From positions 1 through 53,570 of the IMG/VR virus record IMGVR_UViG_3300025921_000022: 53,570 nucleotides of DNA, one strand, 5' to 3'. The notes under the pieces were generated by a model that was given only the letters and a program-made list of their open reading frames with translations, was not told the origin of the DNA and made no database searches. The translations under genes and the position numbers were made by a program. The stretch comes from a virus. Below are positions 49,584-53,570 of the stretch, in pieces. Each line of letters opens with the position of its first letter. Position 1 is the first letter of the stretch.

Positions 49584-50675
49584 ATGGATAGCAAAATGGG
49601 TGTGATGGATTTTTCAACGTTAAAGTCTGCTTGGCAGTGTGCGCAGCTGATTGCGGAGGCTGGAGAGTTATGTCCTTATGCGTATCGTAACAATCCTTAC
49701 AAAGTTATATGTGCGATTCAGTATGGGATGGAGATTGGGTTATCGCCGATGCAATCGGTGTGGTGGGTAAGAATTTTCAATGGGGTTCCTTCTGTGCCTG
49801 GTGAAGCTTTGTTAGCGCTTTGCCTAGCTTCTGGAAAACTTGAGAACATCCGAACAATTTCGAATGAAGACAATACGGCGGTGACGGTGACGATGAAGCG
49901 CAAGGGGATGGATGAGATGACCGTTACTTACACCCAGGAAGACGCTAAACGGGCTGGGCTGTGGGGAAAGATGGTTAAGCGGAAATCTGATGGACAGATG
50001 ATACCTAGTCCGTGGGTAACCGATCCGGTGGCGATGATGACCTGGCGTGCTCAGGGGAAGATTATGAAACACCGGTTCTCAGACATTCTCAAAGGCATTG
50101 TTACTCAGGAGGAAGCCCAAGACTACGAAGAGTTCGACAACAATGGGGAAATTTTGGCCAAGGACAAGAAAAAACCACTTACCCATCCTAAACCATTACC
50201 CTTACCCAAAAACGTCCCTAGCAAAGGATTTGAGGCCAAAGACGACGGCTACAATCCACCCGTTGGATTACCCGCTATGCTAAACATTCTCCCGGGGTCT
50301 AACGTAAGCGTTCCTGTGGCTCAGGCTGACGCAAGAAAATCAGTTCGTCGGGATTTCAGACAAACTGATTCTGATCAAAATGCAACCAAGGCTACTAGCT
50401 TAGGAGAAGAATATTATAAGAATTATGTTGATGAGGCTGGAAATGGAGAGGTTCAGAAAGCAGCTAATGTTGAGGAGAAGGGGCCTGTCAAGATTTATGG
50501 TGAGTTACTTAGGTTGATTAATTATTGGAACATTCAGCCCAGGACGATAGAGCGGTGGAAGGCTAATAGCAATGTAACTGATTTGAAGGATTTGTCTGAG
50601 AATACGATGCATGAATTGGTTGATAAGTTATATCATTTGGACGAGATTCGGAAATCAGCGGCGCAGGGGGCATAA
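49584..50675 (+). CDS. recT: RecT-family single-strand annealing protein
   Basis: 363 residues. The core matches phage RecT proteins: CAIQYGMEIGLSPMQSVWWVRIFNGVPSVPGEALLALCLASGKLE, ...AKRAGLWGKM..., PWVTDPVAMMTWRAQGKIMKHRFSDILKGIVTQEEAQD. It anneals complementary single strands during recombination. Residues 185-300 are a variable, charged linker; the last 50 residues form a second helical domain (KIYGELLRLINYWNIQPRTIERW) not usual for the family. The start at 49584 has GGAGG at proper spacing; the ATG at 49578 is too close. No Exo/RecE exonuclease was found. Confidence 0.8.
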   Translation: MDSKMGVMDFSTLKSAWQCAQLIAEAGELCPYAYRNNPYKVICAIQYGMEIGLSPMQSVWWVRIFNGVPSVPGEALLALCLASGKLENIRTISNEDNTAVTVTMKRKGMDEMTVTYTQEDAKRAGLWGKMVKRKSDGQMIPSPWVTDPVAMMTWRAQGKIMKHRFSDILKGIVTQEEAQDYEEFDNNGEILAKDKKKPLTHPKPLPLPKNVPSKGFEAKDDGYNPPVGLPAMLNILPGSNVSVPVAQADARKSVRRDFRQTDSDQNATKATSLGEEYYKNYVDEAGNGEVQKAANVEEKGPVKIYGELLRLINYWNIQPRTIERWKANSNVTDLKDLSENTMHELVDKLYHLDEIRKSAAQGA

Positions 50676-50678
50676 AGC

Positions 50679-50885
50679 ATGAAGATTGATGAACTTATTG
50701 ATTCGTTGCAAAAGCTTAGGAAGTATATTGATTCTGATGTTCGAATAATTAATGATGCCAATTCTCAAATAATGGTTGAGAATAATACGAATTGTGATGA
50801 TATAGAAGAAGTCGTGTTTGATAGACAAATTGGAAAATATTATATTAGGATTAAAGATCCTACTATCATAAAAGTTCCAAAATAA
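50679..50885 (+). CDS. hypothetical protein, 68 aa
   Basis: Acidic, helix then strands (VRIINDANSQIMVENNTNCDDIEEVVFDRQIGKYYIRI). It starts three bases after recT. Small phage proteins with this LIDxLxKLRxYIDxDVxI pattern are common and of unknown function. Confidence 0.6.
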   Translation: MKIDELIDSLQKLRKYIDSDVRIINDANSQIMVENNTNCDDIEEVVFDRQIGKYYIRIKDPTIIKVPK

Positions 50886-50895
50886 GGATAGTTTT

Positions 50896-51258
50896 GTGGA
50901 AAGAACGGAGGCTTTCTTGGTTGATAGGATATTCATAAATGTTTATGAAGAATCTAGTGATAAAGAATTGAAGGTTCTTCGAGAAGTTAAAGTGATAGAG
51001 TATTTCTATAAATATTATTATGACTTTGCTTTATGTGAGTTAAACCCTGAAAGCATAACGTGGGTGTTGGTAATGGACGTTAGTAACAGAGAAGTTTTTA
51101 TGGTGAAGGACAAAGACATCACGTATATGAACCTGTCCAATGATAATTTTAGGTGTTATGTGATGCGAAATAGGGAGGATGTGTGGGAAAGCGATTATGT
51201 CAAATTAGGAATTTTAGAGAGAATTAAAAAATGGGTAGTTTATTTTTACAATCTATAA
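50896..51258 (+). CDS. hypothetical protein with GTG start, 120 aa
   Basis: The GTG lies ten bases after AAGGA. Strand-rich, Tyr- and Val-rich (KVIEYFYKYYYDFALCELNPESITWVLVMDVSNREVFMV). Not recognised. Lies between recT and ssb. Confidence 0.55.
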   Translation: MERTEAFLVDRIFINVYEESSDKELKVLREVKVIEYFYKYYYDFALCELNPESITWVLVMDVSNREVFMVKDKDITYMNLSNDNFRCYVMRNREDVWESDYVKLGILERIKKWVVYFYNL

Positions 51259-51287
51259 ATGTTTTATTTTTATAGGAGTGATATTTG

Positions 51288-51773
51288 ATGAGATGTTTAA
51301 ACAAAGTTATGTTAATTGGAAGGGTAGGTAAAAACCCCATTATCAACACATCAGATCGAGGCATTAAGTTCCTTAATTTTACTTTATGTACGACCAGTTC
51401 CTGGATAGATAAGTTAGGGAATAAAAAAGAGGCTATTGAATGGCATAAAATTAGTTGTTTTGGTCCATTAATTGAGATTTTTGAGAAGTATGTTAAAACG
51501 GGTTCTGCTTTATACGTAGAGGGAGCTATTAAAACCAATCAGTGGAAAGATAAGTCAGGGATTGACAGGAAGGATATTTCTATTAATGCAAACAATTTAA
51601 TTGTTATGCCGGAGGATGGCAGAAACGCCAATACGAATGGAAATGTCAGGGGCGAGAATCAAGAAGACTTTATGCCGATGCCTTTACCTCCTGCTAAATC
51701 GATGGGGGCTAGGTCTTACAGTGAAGCTTCTCAGGGGTTTTCTGGTGATGACGAAGATGATGTGCCGTTTTGA
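51288..51773 (+). CDS. ssb: single-stranded DNA-binding protein
   Basis: 161 residues. N-terminal OB fold as in bacterial SSB: LNKVMLIGRVGKNPIINTSDRGIKFLNFTLCTT, EWHKISCFGPLIEIFEKYVKTGSALYVEGAIKTNQWKD, then a flexible Pro/Gly/Asn-rich linker and the acidic tip DDEDDVPF that recruits partner enzymes. It coats single-stranded DNA during replication and works with RecT. ATG at 51288 is nine bases after AGGAG; a TTG just before is unlikely. Confidence 0.92.
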   Translation: MRCLNKVMLIGRVGKNPIINTSDRGIKFLNFTLCTTSSWIDKLGNKKEAIEWHKISCFGPLIEIFEKYVKTGSALYVEGAIKTNQWKDKSGIDRKDISINANNLIVMPEDGRNANTNGNVRGENQEDFMPMPLPPAKSMGARSYSEASQGFSGDDEDDVPF

Positions 51774-51783
51774 GGGATAGAAA

Positions 51784-51972
51784 ATGAGTAAGAAAAAGTT
51801 AAAAATTCATTTACAGGCAATTTGTATTATTTTTATAATTGTTTTATTTTTTTGTTCTATTATTTTATTGTTAATAAAGTTCCCAAAGATAACATTTTGT
51901 GGCCTTCTGATGGGTGCTTTGGTTTCATTGTATGGAACTGTTTTTAATTATTTGAAGGAGAATAGAAAATGA
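51784..51972 (+). CDS. two-pass membrane protein, 62 aa
   Basis: Basic N-terminus followed by two hydrophobic segments (about 10-31 and 38-55), the shape of a small class II holin. No lysis neighbour confirms it. ATGA overlap with the next gene. Confidence 0.55.
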   Translation: MSKKKLKIHLQAICIIFIIVLFFCSIILLLIKFPKITFCGLLMGALVSLYGTVFNYLKENRK

Positions 51973-52217
51973 GTGATATAGATGAATGTAAAATGACAGA
52001 TGAAAGTTTAAAAGAATCTTGCGAATCAGATTCTTGTAGAGAAATTTTAGAAAAATATTGTATTGAGAATGGGAGGTTAAGGTCAAAAATTGAAAACCTA
52101 ATAGTAGTTAGGAATGTGATAATAGGTATAATCGTTGTTATTGTAGCCGCAGCTTTTATGAGTCCGGTTGAAGTTAAGGTGGGAGATGTGTGTTTAAGCT
52201 GTTGGGGTAAAAAATAA
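51969..52217 (+). CDS. membrane-anchored protein, 82 aa
   Basis: Acidic N-terminal 45 residues with several cysteines, one hydrophobic segment (VIIGIIVVIVAAAFM, about 52-66) and a short tail with CLSC. Topology and role unknown. Coupled to the preceding membrane protein. Confidence 0.55.
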   Translation: MSDIDECKMTDESLKESCESDSCREILEKYCIENGRLRSKIENLIVVRNVIIGIIVVIVAAAFMSPVEVKVGDVCLSCWGKK

Positions 52218-52286
52218 CGATTAAGTTATTAAGATGGTTGGATTAATTTTGTTAATTAGGACTTATAGATAGAATTGGAGGTAATG

Positions 52287-52463
52287 ATGGACTGTTTTTT
52301 TGTATATATGATTTCAGTTTTAATACAATATCATATTATGAGAGCGATTTCTATGGTAGGGGATAGTACTTTTACAACGGTTGGTTTCTCCTTAATGGGA
52401 GTTTTTGTTGGTAAATTATGGACCGTTTTTTTGAGAGACATGATATGTAGGGGATGTTCATAA
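52287..52463 (+). CDS. small membrane protein, 58 aa
   Basis: Two hydrophobic stretches; starts MDCFFVYMISVLIQYH. GGAGG five bases before 52287 supports this start over the ATG directly upstream. Third of three consecutive membrane proteins; a lysis or exclusion role is possible. Confidence 0.5.
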   Translation: MDCFFVYMISVLIQYHIMRAISMVGDSTFTTVGFSLMGVFVGKLWTVFLRDMICRGCS

Positions 52464-52464
52464 A

Positions 52465-53175
52465 ATGAGTGATAATATTGGAGACGGAGATAAAAGGAAG
52501 GTATCTACAGACGCTCTAGAAACGCTAGGGACTATCATAGACGAGAACCAAAAGCGTGATGCTATTCACTTAGCTGTTTGTCCAGTGGTTGCCAAAGAGA
52601 AATTACACCCAGGTCAAGACGTTGGGGCGGATGGGACGACTAAAGAGCCAGTGGGGATAGTCGATCCCTTCTTAAAACAAGTCGTTCTACCAGGGCAGTA
52701 TTTTTGGCTTGTGATATACCCTAGACAGATTAATTCGTTACGGCATGTCTGGTCACATCCGGCATTTCCAGATGAACGTATTGAGTCACAGATTAATTTA
52801 ACAGGAAGCGTTTGGTCAAATCCAGAATTTCCAGATGAATATTCGGTTAAAGCTGGTTCTTATGAAGAGTCTTACGAGTGGATTAAACAATATGCCGAGT
52901 CATTGGATAGAAAAAGATATGAGTGTGACCCGTATAGTGGTCATGATACTTTCCCTGTAAAAAAAGCATCTTATGACCCAAAAAAAGCAGTGATAACAGC
53001 TGAATCCCTTATTGAAGCCGCTAACCAGCATATCTGGATGGGGTGTCAGCTTGTAAGTGGATCTGATTTTGAAGGTGAAGAACTTGATGAGAATTTTTGG
53101 CATCATTTCGAAATAGTTACAGCAACAAAGGTCCCAGCCTCTAGTAAAACAAACTTTTTTAGTTGCTCATGTTAA
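52465..53175 (+). CDS. conserved phage protein ending FFSCSC, 236 aa
   Basis: First half: RDAIHLAVCPVVAKEKLHPGQDVG, GIVDPFLKQVVLPGQYFWLVIYPRQINSLRHVWSHPAFPDE. Second half: ESYEWIKQYAESLDR, ITAESLIEAANQHIWMGCQLVSGSDFEGEELDENFWHHFEIVTATKVPASSKTNFFSCSC. I recall this two-part layout with the Cys-Ser-Cys end from many unrelated phages; function unassigned. A tandem duplication (VWSHPAFPDE / VWSNPEFPDE) lies in the middle. A paralogue of the first half is at 9877. Confidence 0.7.
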   Translation: MSDNIGDGDKRKVSTDALETLGTIIDENQKRDAIHLAVCPVVAKEKLHPGQDVGADGTTKEPVGIVDPFLKQVVLPGQYFWLVIYPRQINSLRHVWSHPAFPDERIESQINLTGSVWSNPEFPDEYSVKAGSYEESYEWIKQYAESLDRKRYECDPYSGHDTFPVKKASYDPKKAVITAESLIEAANQHIWMGCQLVSGSDFEGEELDENFWHHFEIVTATKVPASSKTNFFSCSC

Positions 53176-53189
53176 AAGGATAACAATAA

Positions 53190-53570
53190 ATGAAATTTTA
53201 CGAACGCAATGAGCTAGAGTCTATCCTAAAACTATTCAAGAATGGGGGTATAGACTTCTCTCAGAACTCTATAGACAAAGACGGCATAGGGTCTTTATTA
53301 AAAAGAGACCCTTTGATATTTTTTTCAGCGCTTGAACGATGCCTTGCCAATTACTACCGAAACTTCTTCAAAGGAGAGAAGGTCAGCCATAAGCAGTTTC
53401 TATTTTTATTGATGCTGTTAAATGAAGAGAGTGATTTTATTAACATCGGTTCATTTTCCAAAAAAGTATTCTTTGATAGAACCACTATCTTTAGAAACGC
53501 TTTTATCTTGGCCAGGAAAGGCTATGTTGAGGTTAATAGAAGTCGAATTAGTAAAGCAAAAAAGGGCATG
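53190..53570 (+). CDS. winged-helix DNA-binding protein, 5' part (continues at position 1)
   Basis: The gene starts behind AAAGGATAACAATAA and runs off the window end. Through the terminal overlap it continues to position 310, giving about 183 residues. The N-terminal 75 residues are helical (FYERNELESILKLFKNGGIDF, LERCLANYYRNFFKGEKVSHKQFLFLLMLLNEES), ahead of the winged helix. In the right-hand copy a missing T after 53557 shifts the last codons out of frame. Confidence 0.75.
   Translation, partial: MKFYERNELESILKLFKNGGIDFSQNSIDKDGIGSLLKRDPLIFFSALERCLANYYRNFFKGEKVSHKQFLFLLMLLNEESDFINIGSFSKKVFFDRTTIFRNAFILARKGYVEVNRSRISKAKKGM
53432..53570. repeat. terminal overlap, right copy
   Basis: Repeats positions 1-140 with one base missing (T127). 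Removing it gives a circular genome of 53431 bases. Confidence 0.95.

Noticed and set aside
1-53570. Integrase, excisionase or attachment sites
   Set aside because: No tyrosine or serine recombinase signature was seen, and the terminal repeat is explained by circular assembly.

Overview
The window is one essentially complete, AT-rich tailed-phage genome. Its last 139 bases repeat its first 140 with one single-base indel, so the contig closes into a circle of about 53.43 kb and one gene runs across the join. The virion genes point to a podovirus: portal, scaffold, major capsid protein, short-tail adaptor and hub proteins, a row of large internal (ejection) proteins and two fibres, with no sheath or classical tape measure. 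I see no integrase, DNA polymerase, helicase, tRNA or recognisable endolysin. Sel1 repeats, ankyrin repeats, a pentapeptide-repeat protein, a CsrA-like protein and an outer-membrane barrel suggest a gammaproteobacterial host living in or near eukaryotic cells (Legionella/Coxiella type). That host guess is inference only.

Layout. 0-2.7 kb: small early genes on both strands around a divergent promoter switch (2.70-2.82 kb) next to an XRE repressor and a winged-helix protein. 3.5-9.6 kb: accessory genes, including a nine-repeat Sel1 protein, small membrane proteins, a triple Lar-type zinc-ribbon protein (possible anti-restriction) and many short coupled genes. At 9.62 kb a perfect consensus promoter is followed at once by an intrinsic terminator. 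This is the arrangement of a late promoter controlled by antitermination, and it precedes the virion genes.

9.9-41.1 kb: virion operon, containing portal (10.7), a basic GG-motif protein, a GroES-like co-chaperonin (15.0), scaffold (16.0), capsid-associated protein and major capsid protein (19.1-20.7), connectors, a 1392-residue fibre with a seven-repeat propeller-like region (24.1-28.2), tail adaptor and hub (28.6-30.7), ejection proteins (31.1-38.8), a second fibre (38.8-40.7) and a stand-alone copy of its N-terminal domain. A reverse-strand outer-membrane protein gene with its own promoter sits inside this operon at 18.0-18.7 kb as a cargo gene.

41.2-42.5 kb: a CsrA homologue, a HicB-like protein without a HicA toxin, and an unknown. 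42.5-45.3 kb, reverse strand: an unknown gene, terL and terS, split from portal and on the opposite strand. 45.4-48.2 kb: pentapeptide-repeat and ankyrin proteins and a tandem family of small proteins. 48.2-49.1 kb, reverse: VRR-NUC nuclease and a Cro/YdaS-like regulator. 49.07-49.52 kb: an AT-rich, DnaA-box-bearing candidate origin. 49.6-53.2 kb: RecT, SSB and small genes, then the winged-helix gene that crosses the join.
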